Below, piece after piece: positions 35,146-44,251 of a stretch of DNA of 64,000 nt. The stretch is from Candidatus Poribacteria bacterium (lineage in GTDB: Bacteria > Poribacteria > WGA-4E > WGA-3G). A program made the translations under genes and the position numbers. Numbering within the stretch: position 1 is the first letter of the stretch; each line of letters starts with the position of its first letter. The stretch lies in NCBI GenBank assembly GCA_958295815.1, contig OY282374.1, positions 4,864,682-4,928,681 of the forward strand. The letters run 5' to 3'. The notes under the pieces were generated by a model that had not been told where the DNA came from, made no database searches, and saw nothing but the letters and a program-made list of their open reading frames with translations.

Positions 35146-36282
35146 ATGACACAAGACTCCTATACCGTTATTCACCAAGACAAAACAACTCCCGCTCGAA
35201 TCGGCAAACTCCGGACAGCACATGGTATCGTGAATACACCGATATTTATGCCGGTAGGAACGCGCGGTACAGTGAAGGCATGCACCCCGCAAATGTTAGC
35301 CGATCAGATTCAGGCAGAGATTATTCTTGCGAATACCTATCATCTCTATCTGCGTCCGGGACATGAAATTGTCCAAGAAGCAGGTGGTTTACATTCGTTT
35401 ATGGGATGGCAACGCCCGATTTTAACCGATAGTGGTGGATTTCAGGTTTTCAGCCTCGGTCCGCTGCGGACAATCACGGAAGAGGGAGTAGCGTTCCGTT
35501 CCACGATAGACGGGAGCGAACACTTCATCAGCCCTGAACGTTCAATCGAAATCCAGAATGCTCTCGGTGCCGACATTATCATGGCTTTTGATGAGTGTCC
35601 AGCGTTACCGAACGACTATGCGTATCTTAAAAACTCAATGGAGATGACGTTACGGTGGGCAGTGCGGTGTAAAGAAGCACATCGGAATCCGAATCAACTG
35701 CTCTTTGGGATTGTGCAGGGTGGTATGGAACGAGATCTACGACAGGCGAGCGTGGAAAAGACTGTATCAATCGGTTTTCCAGGATATGCGATCGGGGGTC
35801 TGAGTGTTGGGGAAGAAAAGGATTTGATGTATGAGACACTCGCTTACACCGCACCACTCTTACCGGTAGAAAAGCCGCGCTACCTGATGGGCGTCGGCAC
35901 ACCTGAAGATTTAGTCTACGGTGTTCGCTGTGGGGTTGACATGTTTGATTGTGTGATGCCGACCCGGAACGCGCGCAACGGATCCCTATTTACAACGGCA
36001 GGTATCGTCCGCATCCGTAACTCGAAGTATAGTCGTGATTTTAGTCCGCTGGATTCAGAATGCACCTGTTATACGTGTGAAAATTTCACACGGGCGTATC
36101 TTCGGCACCTGCATGTCGAAAATGAGATTTTGGGTTCGCAATTGCATACTCTGCACAACCTGCATTTTTATGTCAGTCTAATGCGAGGGATTCGGAGTGC
36201 GATCTGTGATGGAAGTTTCGGCGCGTTGGCAGATGGTGAACCAGACATTGGCGCATTGGTGAAATTAGGGCAAGCTGCCTAA
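35146..36282 (+). CDS. tgt: tRNA-guanine transglycosylase
   Basis: A 378-residue bacterial TGT, which swaps guanine 34 for preQ1 in tRNAs with GUN anticodons during queuosine synthesis. The active-site Asp lies in ILTDSGGFQVFSL (about residue 95). FGIVQGG, GLSVGE and the nucleophile region GVDMFDCVMPTRNARNG (about 258-275) follow. The zinc site CTCYTC with a downstream His is intact near residues 305-340. I chose the ATG at 35146, whose product begins MTQDSY; the frame extends six codons further to a GTG. No queuosine synthesis genes are nearby. Confidence 0.97.
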   Translation: MTQDSYTVIHQDKTTPARIGKLRTAHGIVNTPIFMPVGTRGTVKACTPQMLADQIQAEIILANTYHLYLRPGHEIVQEAGGLHSFMGWQRPILTDSGGFQVFSLGPLRTITEEGVAFRSTIDGSEHFISPERSIEIQNALGADIIMAFDECPALPNDYAYLKNSMEMTLRWAVRCKEAHRNPNQLLFGIVQGGMERDLRQASVEKTVSIGFPGYAIGGLSVGEEKDLMYETLAYTAPLLPVEKPRYLMGVGTPEDLVYGVRCGVDMFDCVMPTRNARNGSLFTTAGIVRIRNSKYSRDFSPLDSECTCYTCENFTRAYLRHLHVENEILGSQLHTLHNLHFYVSLMRGIRSAICDGSFGALADGEPDIGALVKLGQAA

Positions 36283-36397
36283 CGTTGGGTTTCACTCGAT
36301 AGTTATGTAATAGACGGTCTACAACTCAAAACGTTGTTTCACTTGCTAAGGTTTTAGTCCAGTTCGTTCAACCCGACCTATGGTCAGTATAGCGTGT

Positions 36398-37390
36398 TTA
36401 ACCGACCAAATACTTAAACACAGAAGAGAGGTTATCGTCAGGTGAGTAGAGTTGGGAGACATCTAAATCATTCTCAATAAGGAGTTCAGGGAGCCGCGCA
36501 TAGAACACATCGGGCTTGGCGGTTTCGATGATAATATCGCCTGCTTCGTCTGTTTCGTTGTTACGGCACAACGGAGTGTGCCTACTACTGTCGCTATCAA
36601 CAAAGGTTACACTCAGGATATCGTCAAAAGGGAGGCAAACTTGCGCTAAACGACGTGGTTCATCGGTGCTTAAGTAGACCTTGTGCGGGTGTTCGTCGAT
36701 TAGCTCTCGGATGTCGGAGATAGTGCCCTCGGCGAGGATACGTCCTTGATGAATGAGCAAGATCGTCTCTGTTAACGCTTCGATCTCGTAGAGAATATGA
36801 CTCGAAACGACGATGCTAATACCTTTATCAGCAAGTTCTTTCAGCAGTGCGATGATATGCCGTCTTCCATTGGGATCTAAACCGGTGAGCGGTTCGTCAA
36901 GAAAAAGGAGTTTAGGTTCATGCACCAGTGCCTGTGCGAGTTTGATGCGTTGCCGCATTCCTTTGCTATAGGAGCCGATAGGTCGGTTCTTTGCCTGCAG
37001 CATGTCCACTGTCTCCAGTACCTGTAGACTCCGAGGTTCGATCTCCGTTTTGTCGTATCCGCTTAATGTTGCAAAAAAAGTAACGAACTCAAATCCGCTC
37101 ATGAATTGATATGCCAATTCTATATCGGGGCAGTAGCCTACTTGCCTCGTCAAATCAGGATTGTTCCATACGGGTTGGTTCAGCACCTTGACTTCGCCTT
37201 GGTTGGGTTGGAGTTGCCCTGTCATGAGCTTGATTAAACTTGTTTTGCCCGCGCCATTTGGACCGAGCAAACCGGTTATTCCGGGGTGAATTGTGAGGGT
37301 TATATCATTCACCCCCATGACCTCGCCGTACCATTTGGACAAATTTTCTGTTTGAACGATTGCTGTATTATTCATATTTTTTATAGTCAT
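36398..37390 (-). CDS. Orphan ABC transporter ATP-binding protein
   Basis: A 330-residue ABC ATPase of the type that pairs with a separate membrane subunit in export or gliding-type systems. Walker A GPNGAGKT is at 43-50, the signature SKGMRQR and Walker B LLFLDEPLTGLD follow, and a ~100-residue C-terminal domain is present. No permease gene is adjacent. Residues ~267-277 are encoded by a dispersed palindromic element that lies inside the gene in frame. It remains open, so the gene is likely functional. Confidence 0.88.
   Translation of the reverse strand: MTIKNMNNTAIVQTENLSKWYGEVMGVNDITLTIHPGITGLLGPNGAGKTSLIKLMTGQLQPNQGEVKVLNQPVWNNPDLTRQVGYCPDIELAYQFMSGFEFVTFFATLSGYDKTEIEPRSLQVLETVDMLQAKNRPIGSYSKGMRQRIKLAQALVHEPKLLFLDEPLTGLDPNGRRHIIALLKELADKGISIVVSSHILYEIEALTETILLIHQGRILAEGTISDIRELIDEHPHKVYLSTDEPRRLAQVCLPFDDILSVTFVDSDSSRHTPLCRNNETDEAGDIIIETAKPDVFYARLPELLIENDLDVSQLYSPDDNLSSVFKYLVG
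36562..36590. repeat. GGCAC-palindrome element inside the ABC ATPase gene
   Basis: TACGGCACAACGGAGTGTGC followed by CTACTACT matches the family copies at 40471 and 47332, with the same CTACTACT tail. It adds about ten codons to the ATPase C-terminal domain without breaking the frame. Confidence 0.7.
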
Positions 37391-37495
37391 CAGCAGTCAG
37401 GGTGTTCCGCTGCGCTCCACTCTCAGCAGTCAGTTAATCGGTGTAGCACCCAAGATGCCTGCTACCGTTACAAACCGACTGCTGACAGCTAATTG
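37386..37495. repeat. Inverted AGCAGTCAGTT-type dispersed repeat
   Basis: CAGCAGTCAG occurs twice at the left, and CCGACTGCTGACAGCTAATT at the right is its approximate inverse, enclosing ~50 bases. Related CAGTCAGCCGTCAGC strings occur near 51650, 53005 and 59155. It fills the whole gap between the ABC ATPase and the PfkB kinase and resembles a small non-autonomous element. Confidence 0.55.
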
Positions 37496-38425
37496 CTAAC
37501 CTTTACGGCAAATTTTTAAAGTTTCTTCGAGATTTTGGATACCGGCGGTTGTGCCGATAGCGGTGACGCACGCAGCACCGGTTGCGGATGCCAATTCCGC
37601 TGTTGCTTTTAGGTCCCAGTTCATGAGGGTCCCCGCGAGAAAACCTGCGACGTAAGCGTCTCCTGCCCCCGTCGCGTCAACGACATTCACAGGATATGCT
37701 GGTGCAAAGTGCTCCCCTTCTGGTGTGGAGACGTAACTGCCGTCTTCACCCATTTTAATGACGATGGTATTGATGCCATAGTTATCCCGCAAAAATTGTA
37801 TGATTTCCGTATGCTCAGACAGTCCTGTGAGATTTTGTGCTTCAATGATACTTGGCATAAAGATATCTACGTGAGGCAAGCAGGGTTCAAGTGTTTCCAT
37901 CCACCTTCCGGTGGCATCATAGACTGTATCAAGTGAGGTGGTTATGCCCAAAGTTTTCGCTTTTTGTAGAATGTTCGCCATGGGTGCCCCGTCAAAACTG
38001 GGCATGACGAGCGCACCGGCGATGTGCAAAATTTTGACATCTTTGATAAGTTCCGAATTAATGTCCGCCTCACAAAGTTCACCGTTCGCGCCGATGTAGT
38101 GATAGAAAGTCCGTTCTCCATCAGATGCGATCGCGACGAATGTAAATGAGGTGCTGGCATTAGAATCCTGTTGCATGCCGACCGTATTGACCCCGTTGTC
38201 CGTGAGTTCCTTCAGAATCAAGTCCCCAAAAGCATCTGTACCAACTTTACCCATTGCACCAGCAGAGATTCCGAGGCGCGCGAGCGCAATAGCTGTGTTG
38301 TTAGCACAACCCCCAGCATGAATTTCGAGTTCATCAAAGAGTGCTAATTTTCCTTTTTCAGGGAACTGATCTATCGGTCGTCCTAACACATCAACGACAT
38401 AAATGCCGAGTGATAGCACATCCAT
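37496..38425 (-). CDS. PfkB-family carbohydrate kinase
   Basis: A 309-residue sugar or nucleoside kinase of the ribokinase fold. The N-terminal GGCANNTAIALARLG and the C-terminal DATGAGDAYVAGFLAG, with its catalytic Asp, are the two PfkB signatures. It phosphorylates a sugar at the expense of ATP; the substrate is undefined. The start ATG follows a GGTGAACC stretch. Downstream lies only repeat DNA; upstream are the large membrane protein and GHMP kinase on the same strand. Confidence 0.92.
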   Translation of the reverse strand: MDVLSLGIYVVDVLGRPIDQFPEKGKLALFDELEIHAGGCANNTAIALARLGISAGAMGKVGTDAFGDLILKELTDNGVNTVGMQQDSNASTSFTFVAIASDGERTFYHYIGANGELCEADINSELIKDVKILHIAGALVMPSFDGAPMANILQKAKTLGITTSLDTVYDATGRWMETLEPCLPHVDIFMPSIIEAQNLTGLSEHTEIIQFLRDNYGINTIVIKMGEDGSYVSTPEGEHFAPAYPVNVVDATGAGDAYVAGFLAGTLMNWDLKATAELASATGAACVTAIGTTAGIQNLEETLKICRKG

Positions 38426-38545
38426 GGTTCACCTCTTTTACAATATGGCTATCAGTTGTAAACTGTCGGTAACTCATTGTCAACGCGATACTTTTTTTCG
38501 AGAAGGAATTAAAGTTGTTATTGGCTTCCTCGGACCAACCCTCTG

Positions 38546-40480
38546 TTAGTGCCCAGTGCCAAGGCGAAAAATCACTAAAGTTTCATCATCTGTGTTCACA
38601 TTTCCATCTGCTGCGATGTTAGTAAAACCCTGAGAAGTCCATCCAACAATATAGGGTTGCTGGCTCAAATTTGTCTGCCTCGTCAGATATTGTAATACAC
38701 CCTCTTGCTGTAGGACTCGTGCGAATGCTTTTCGTGTGTCGTTCAGTTCTTTATCAGGAGGTATTCTTGATGTTGCTCGCAGCGGAAGTCGAACTGCCGA
38801 AATGTCAGACGTCTGCTTGGCATCTCTATGCATAGTCTCTTTTAGGGAGATATTTCCTAAGTATGTCATCTCTTTGTTTGTGATACGCCATGCGTTTTCA
38901 AGTTTAACCGGCAACTGTTGCGTGAATGCTTCTTTTACATAAGTCGTAGGGTGCCAAGGTTCCACAAAGACATCTCGCAGCTGAACATCTGCCCCTTGAA
39001 TCAAAGTCCCAATTTGTTGAGGCAGCTCAGTTTCCTGTTGACGGATAAAAGTGCCTTCCAGATACCGAATGGATGTTTTAATTTGCGACGTAGTCCTAAT
39101 AGAAACAAAACTCTGCAGGTGTGCACGCTGACGCTCAGGATAAACTGACAAAATCGACAGCCTGTCTGCGGCTATAGTTTTAGGCAAGATACTTCTCGCC
39201 GTCGCGATTGTGGTTACCGAAACCAGAATAAATAGGCAACTTCCTATCCAGTAGATGGACGACTTTTGTTTTGACCTCCCAAAATAGAGCAGAAACCCAC
39301 CAAAAGCGAGAAGGTACGCCGGTAATACTACGGCTAACAGTTTAATGAGCGGTACCTGCATTGGCATTTTCGAGAGAAATTGTTTATCAATTTTCTCCTC
39401 ATGTCGCCGAGAAAGTGCGTACTGGTCTGCGAGATGTCGCGGAGATTTGCCGGACTCACTCAGCAAACTGTACCAAAACGCTTCACCGACCTCTTGATCC
39501 GAGAACGGTGGTGCGTTGTAATCAAATGCAAAACAGAGGATTTGACCATTTCCAAAATTTCGTTTCGCGATGTATATATCTTCCGTTGTGCCAAGCAGTA
39601 TCTCACATCCAGCTTTCGGCGCGAATTCAATGCGTTCAAATAAAATTCTGTCGCTACGGGAAGATTGAAAACCCAGTTTTTCGTGTAAGACATCCGGGAG
39701 CGTATCGGTTTTCTTTAGACTTTTCAATTCAACTGGAAGAAAGGACTCTATAAAACTGCCCCGTATAGCGTTAAAGCTGCTGCCGCCAGACATAATAAGC
39801 GTGCCACCACGTTGCACCCAATCAAGTAGTGCTGTCTGTCGTGCTTTAGAGATATGTCTCTCTGTCAAAAAGGTCTCACGGATAACAAGAACATCAACAG
39901 CACTATAACCAATCCAGTCACGTAGCAGTGATGTTGACGGATCCGGAAGGTACTTAACATGCACCTGTGCGCCACCGGATACCTCCAACAGCTTTTTGTC
40001 TACAAATCGTTTTAACTTGTCGCCGCTCGGTGCTAATACTAACACGAAATAGTCTTTACGTGCAACAGGTGTTGGTAGTGGCATCTCCTGCCTTATAGGC
40101 TGTAAGCGGTAGTTTTCTGTAGACGTTGAGGGCACCAATTGGACAACAAGTCGTGTCGCATTTTTCGAGCAGTAAACATAGAGACTTTTCTGTTGTCGTC
40201 CAGTTGTGCTGAGCCGTAACGGGATAGCGTATCGTTCAAGTGGTGTATCTGAAGAAAAGTTTAGGACTTCTACTACCAATTCTCCGGTAAATACAACGGG
40301 TTCATCTTGACTTCGGACAGTAATCGTCAAAGGTGCCCATGTCCCTGCTTTGTAAGTATCGCTGAACCCGAACGCTATATTCTCAACTTCCACTGTCCCG
40401 TAGGCAATAGAGACTGAAATAAGAATCAGGATCATCAGGATTAAAGGATTCACAGGATTATCACCACTGCTACGGCACAC
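38546..40480 (-). CDS. Large exported membrane protein, unassigned
   Basis: A 644-residue protein. An N-terminal hydrophobic segment (residues ~12-28) is followed by ~330 extracytoplasmic residues. LLDWVQRGGTLIMSGGSSF looks like the glutamine-amidotransferase-like strand seen in membrane proteins next to Bat/VWA genes. Two adjacent membrane helices lie near 380-405 and 412-435, and a soluble tail follows. The start is uncertain: the GTG at 40480 lies inside a dispersed palindrome, and the hydrophobic N-terminus is encoded by a degenerate AATCCT repeat. Downstream ATGs in the same frame are possible. Role unknown. Confidence 0.55.
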   Translation of the reverse strand: MCRSSGDNPVNPLILMILILISVSIAYGTVEVENIAFGFSDTYKAGTWAPLTITVRSQDEPVVFTGELVVEVLNFSSDTPLERYAIPLRLSTTGRQQKSLYVYCSKNATRLVVQLVPSTSTENYRLQPIRQEMPLPTPVARKDYFVLVLAPSGDKLKRFVDKKLLEVSGGAQVHVKYLPDPSTSLLRDWIGYSAVDVLVIRETFLTERHISKARQTALLDWVQRGGTLIMSGGSSFNAIRGSFIESFLPVELKSLKKTDTLPDVLHEKLGFQSSRSDRILFERIEFAPKAGCEILLGTTEDIYIAKRNFGNGQILCFAFDYNAPPFSDQEVGEAFWYSLLSESGKSPRHLADQYALSRRHEEKIDKQFLSKMPMQVPLIKLLAVVLPAYLLAFGGFLLYFGRSKQKSSIYWIGSCLFILVSVTTIATARSILPKTIAADRLSILSVYPERQRAHLQSFVSIRTTSQIKTSIRYLEGTFIRQQETELPQQIGTLIQGADVQLRDVFVEPWHPTTYVKEAFTQQLPVKLENAWRITNKEMTYLGNISLKETMHRDAKQTSDISAVRLPLRATSRIPPDKELNDTRKAFARVLQQEGVLQYLTRQTNLSQQPYIVGWTSQGFTNIAADGNVNTDDETLVIFRLGTGH

Positions 40481-40500
40481 GGCGTGTGCCTACTACTTTA
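40425..40500. repeat. AATCCT tandem motif plus GGCACACGGCGTGTGCC palindrome
   Basis: On the minus strand AATCCTGTG, AATCCTTT, AATCCTGATG and ATCCTGATTC follow one another directly. Beside them is the perfect palindrome GGCACAC-GGC-GTGTGCC with a CTACTACTTT tail, the same family as 36562, 47332 and 57754. The region spans the 5' end of the large membrane protein. Confidence 0.75.
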
Positions 40501-41371
40501 TAAGACGTGCTGGATTGTTAACAAGTTTTGTCTTCTCTGCACCTGCAAAAGGGTGCGTGCTAAAAACGCCGTTTCCCAACATAATCATCGATGCAACGCC
40601 GCCTTCTGCCTCAATCTGCGCAATTGTGTCAATGACCCGGGCGTCGCCGAGCAAGCCACTTTCGACTGAAAACTGCTTTGAGACAGCAAAACAGGCATCA
40701 AAGAGTTCAGGGCTGCCCTGCACGCTATTTGTTACAGGGACTCCGGCATTGGCATCAGTAAGCGTTCTCAAAGTGTTCAATGCAATATCGGCGGCACGAT
40801 TGATACGAAGCGTCTGTTCTTTGTTTCCGAGCACCTCGCTTGTCTGGATAGGTCCAAAGTAACGGTAATAGATAGGTTGCTCTGGAATCGGTAGCCTATC
40901 GGCGACTAAAGGAGCACCTTCCTTCAACTTGACGAGGAAGCCGCCGTGATATTGTGAGCAAACATCCCCTAACCCGGTGCGATTTTCGACCTCTGCGACA
41001 TGCGCTATCATCGCAAGCGACTCTGTATCTTTGTGTAGCTGCAAGAGTTCGTTAAGCGCATATGCCGTTGCGAGTGCAGCAGCACCGCTAAGTCCGAATC
41101 CGCAGCCGAGCGGCAAAGGAGAAGTCAGGTTTACCTTTATCCCTGCAACATCTGTGTTTTGGGTTAGCCGACTGACAACGGCGCGGACTGTAGGAAAATT
41201 GATGTTTTCTCCGTTAAATAGCACCTCCGTTTCATGGCTGTCAGAGACGGTAACTTCTACACCCTCTGTAACGGTGAACCCCATGCCGAGTGAATGCATA
41301 CGGGTAGCATCGGGATGCGGAATAACCTTGAAGATACAAGAGATGTTGCCAGGGGCAAAGGCACTCGTCAT
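40493..41371 (-). CDS. GHMP kinase, archaeal pantoate kinase-like
   Basis: A 292-residue GHMP-family kinase. The N-terminus SAFAPGNISCIFKV and the ATP loop PLPLGCGFGLSGAAAL (residues ~86-101) resemble archaeal pantoate kinases rather than homoserine or mevalonate kinases. The central LGDVCSQYHGGF segment is also characteristic. If correct, it would phosphorylate pantoate in a coenzyme A route of archaeal type; the partner phosphopantothenate synthetase is not in the window. AAAGGAG precedes the ATG. Its stop lies in the dispersed palindrome before the membrane protein. Confidence 0.7.
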   Translation of the reverse strand: MTSAFAPGNISCIFKVIPHPDATRMHSLGMGFTVTEGVEVTVSDSHETEVLFNGENINFPTVRAVVSRLTQNTDVAGIKVNLTSPLPLGCGFGLSGAAALATAYALNELLQLHKDTESLAMIAHVAEVENRTGLGDVCSQYHGGFLVKLKEGAPLVADRLPIPEQPIYYRYFGPIQTSEVLGNKEQTLRINRAADIALNTLRTLTDANAGVPVTNSVQGSPELFDACFAVSKQFSVESGLLGDARVIDTIAQIEAEGGVASMIMLGNGVFSTHPFAGAEKTKLVNNPARLIK

Positions 41372-41460
41372 TTCGCTCCTTTCGTATAGGTTGTTGGCTT
41401 CAGCTGTCGGTAGTTTCTGACGATTTCCAATTATTATTTGACCTGCATCAATCGCTATTT

Positions 41461-42864
41461 CTACACATTGCGTTGCGATGGGGCATATCTTGGGTGGAAT
41501 GCGCCTTCACCACATTGTCCTTCCTCTATTTTAGCGGCTTGTCCACCACCGGTAACGGAGCATCTTGCGCCATCCAATTCAGGTAAGACGTATCGCTGGA
41601 ACCACGCTCCCATCTGTTGTCGCATGTCGGTTATCCGTGCACCTTGGGATTTTTCATCTATCAGATTTTTCCGTTCACCGGGGTCGTTTACCAAGTCATA
41701 GAGTTCATGCGGTCCATACGGATATCTATGGACATATTTCCATTCTTGTGTCCGAATCATACGGACGGGACCGTATTCATCGAAGATAACGACCTCGTCC
41801 TGCGCGTCGTTTGTCTCCCCAGAAAGCGCAGGAGTAAAACTTCTGCCGGGTGACATATCGTCATTCGGATCAGGTAAGCCGAGATAATCAAGCAGCGTCG
41901 GCATGAAATCGTATTGACTGACCATCGCTTCACTGACGCGCCCCTCTGGAATCCTGCCGGGTTGGCTTACAATGAATGGGACTTTGACAGAGTTCTCATA
42001 CATATTCAGAGGGAATGTACCGTTGCCTTTATGCCAAAATCCGTGATGTCCGCACGAGTAACCGTTGTCACTACTGAAAACAACGAGTGTATTTTCACGG
42101 ATACCGAGTTCCCCAAGCCTATCGAGAATCCGCCCGACATTTAAATCGAGTGCCGTTATTGCTGCAAAATAGCCCTTTAATGATTCACGGTTACCCATGT
42201 GCACAGCGGCTCCCTGTACCGCCCAAGGGTGAAGTGCCTCTTGTGGACACGTTTTGAACGGACAATCGTCATAAGAGTCAACGATGTCTTGGGGATGACC
42301 TGTAAAGGGGGTATGCGGTGCGTTGTAGTTGACGCTGAGGTAGAATGGTCCGTCTTTGTTCGCCGAGATAAAGTTCAGTGCATCATCCGTAATTACGTCA
42401 GTGAGGTAGCCGGGTTGCATTTCAACCTGTCCATCTCGGATCATGTCTGCGTCGTTATACTTGCTTCCACCAGTGAGCAGAGTGAACCAGTGGCTGAACC
42501 CATGTTGTGGTGTCAGACTGTCGCCGAGATGCCATTTGCCGCTAAGTCCGACGGTATAGTCATTGTCCGCTAAGACATCGGTATAACAGGTTAATCCATC
42601 GAGGTAGCGGGCGGGATCAGGTGGCATGTTCCCATCGCGGATCCAGTCGTGCACACCGTGTGCGGAGGGGATACGTCCGGTCATGAGGCTGGCGCGTGCC
42701 GGAGAACAGACGGGACTTGTGCAGAAGAAATTAGGGAATCGGGTACCTTCTGAAGCCAATTGGTCGAGATAGGGTGTACGTACCTCGTCGTTGCCACAGC
42801 AGCCAGCTGCCCAAGGTCCTTGGTCGTCTGTTAGAACAAAAATTACATTTGGCTTATTTTGCAT
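41461..42864 (-). CDS. C-type sulfatase
   Basis: A 467-residue sulfatase with the formylglycine motif CSPAR starting at Cys53, metal site VLTDDQGPW, MTGRIPSAHGVHDW after the signature, GKWHLG and SSDNGYSCGHHG. The DDQ and SSDNG forms are those of many arylsulfatases. No signal peptide is evident. A fragment of its 5' end, from the leader through NKPNV, is duplicated at 44397-44430 and fused to a PhyH fragment. It lies just downstream of the AAA ATPase. Confidence 0.9.
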   Translation of the reverse strand: MQNKPNVIFVLTDDQGPWAAGCCGNDEVRTPYLDQLASEGTRFPNFFCTSPVCSPARASLMTGRIPSAHGVHDWIRDGNMPPDPARYLDGLTCYTDVLADNDYTVGLSGKWHLGDSLTPQHGFSHWFTLLTGGSKYNDADMIRDGQVEMQPGYLTDVITDDALNFISANKDGPFYLSVNYNAPHTPFTGHPQDIVDSYDDCPFKTCPQEALHPWAVQGAAVHMGNRESLKGYFAAITALDLNVGRILDRLGELGIRENTLVVFSSDNGYSCGHHGFWHKGNGTFPLNMYENSVKVPFIVSQPGRIPEGRVSEAMVSQYDFMPTLLDYLGLPDPNDDMSPGRSFTPALSGETNDAQDEVVIFDEYGPVRMIRTQEWKYVHRYPYGPHELYDLVNDPGERKNLIDEKSQGARITDMRQQMGAWFQRYVLPELDGARCSVTGGGQAAKIEEGQCGEGAFHPRYAPSQRNV

Positions 42865-42931
42865 ATTGAATCCTCCATTTTATGAGTAAAGCAGGTGTAA
42901 CAAATTAGATATTTTCCACTGGTTGCCTGAC

Positions 42932-44182
42932 TCATTCGTCAACATCTTTATTTTCCTCTTGGTTAGAACGGTCTTCCTCAGAATCAAACAACTGAAGCTG
43001 CGGTGTATCCGCAGCAGAAACGGCAGATGTTGCTTCGGGTTGCGATTGACTGCGGTATAGAAGATCTCCGATTGTAAACAGTTTTTTACGCAAAACAGAC
43101 CTTCCTGCTTTATCTATTTGGGCGATTGTCGTATTTCCGCCATGTGCCTCGACTGCGAGGATTGACTTAGCATCCAACTCCTTGTTATCAAGCAGGTCTG
43201 GGCTGTGACTTGTAATAATAATTTGCGTTTGGTCGTTAGCGTCCCGAAGTCCGTCAAGCAATACACCTATGGCAGCTGGATGAAGCGCAATCTCTGGTTC
43301 TTCAATCCCGACAAGCATTATGCGCTGCTGAGTGCCATTATTTCCCTGAAAGAGTGCTACGAGAATCCCCAAGGCGCGCAGTGTGCCATCAGACATATTG
43401 TTTGCTAAAAATCGCCACGGATGTTTTGCTCCTGCGACACTCTGTCTGAACTCTAAAGTTTCCCTGGGTCCAAGTTCTTTCACCTCTACTCCATGTATAC
43501 CGGGGATCATATTTGACAGATACTCGTCAATGCGTTTCCTAACATCGGGCGAAAATCGGGCGAAAACACTCGTAAGATTGCTTCCATCCCGCATTAGTAT
43601 GTTGCCAACATCGGGTACTTGGAGATCCCTGATTTTATCGGGGTTGAAACTATAAAACCCAATGTGGGAAAATGCGTCGTAGATATGCCGAAATTCGGGT
43701 AGTCCCGACGCGCTCATCAAGTAGAGCCGATCGCGCGCTGCAGCGGGTGCCACGTCTACACTCATATTTTTTACTTCACCATTATCAACGCGGAAATATT
43801 CCTCTGGCGTGGAAAGCTGCGCGTCCTGAATCATACATTCTTCGCGTTGAACTTCATATCCACCACGTTCACGAACACCAATGCGTAAGGCGTAGTGTCC
43901 GATAGTCTCCTGAGGTAAAGTGAAATCAAGACGGATACTGAAATGGTTTGGATGCCCACTGGAGCGACGTCGGACCTCATTGATACCTCCACGATCGCGT
44001 AAGGCGTGATCGAGTGACGAATTCAACGCATCTGCAACGAATCGCAAGGCATCAAGAAAATTGCTCTTCCCTGCGCCGTTTGGACCTACAAGGAACGTCA
44101 AGGGCTGCATCTGGACATCACACGCAGCGATACTCTTATAGTTTTTTAGAACAATTCTGGTAATAAACGATGAATCTTTCAT
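42932..44182 (-). CDS. AAA ATPase (AAA_15/21-like), copy A of a duplicated pair
   Basis: A 416-residue RecF/SMC-like ATPase. Walker A LVGPNGAGKS is at 31-40, Walker B GIEEPEIALHP near 298-308, and the ITSHSPDLLD switch near 331-340. A diverged central insert follows the N-terminal lobe. The first 65 residues are almost identical to those of copy B at 45160-46338, and the ~200 bases upstream are also nearly identical. Copy A has a 25-residue acidic tail absent from B. Together with the DUF4276 gene between them it resembles the ATPase/TOPRIM pairs of OLD- and PARIS-type defence systems. Confidence 0.85.
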   Translation of the reverse strand: MKDSSFITRIVLKNYKSIAACDVQMQPLTFLVGPNGAGKSNFLDALRFVADALNSSLDHALRDRGGINEVRRRSSGHPNHFSIRLDFTLPQETIGHYALRIGVRERGGYEVQREECMIQDAQLSTPEEYFRVDNGEVKNMSVDVAPAAARDRLYLMSASGLPEFRHIYDAFSHIGFYSFNPDKIRDLQVPDVGNILMRDGSNLTSVFARFSPDVRKRIDEYLSNMIPGIHGVEVKELGPRETLEFRQSVAGAKHPWRFLANNMSDGTLRALGILVALFQGNNGTQQRIMLVGIEEPEIALHPAAIGVLLDGLRDANDQTQIIITSHSPDLLDNKELDAKSILAVEAHGGNTTIAQIDKAGRSVLRKKLFTIGDLLYRSQSQPEATSAVSAADTPQLQLFDSEEDRSNQEENKDVDE

Positions 44183-44211
44183 GTCATTACCCTTACCTTG
44201 GTATCCGTGCC

Positions 44212-44235
44212 GTAGGAGGGGTTTGCAACCCCGAT
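44212..44235. repeat. GGGGTTTGCAACCCC dispersed palindrome
   Basis: GTAGGAGGGGTTTGCAACCC with CGATT after it; the stem is GGGGTT/AACCCC. It is a near-identical copy of the element at 46368 because both lie in the duplicated segment upstream of the two ATPases. A third single copy is at 55868. Confidence 0.8.
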
Positions 44236-44251
44236 TCCATCAGGAGTTACG

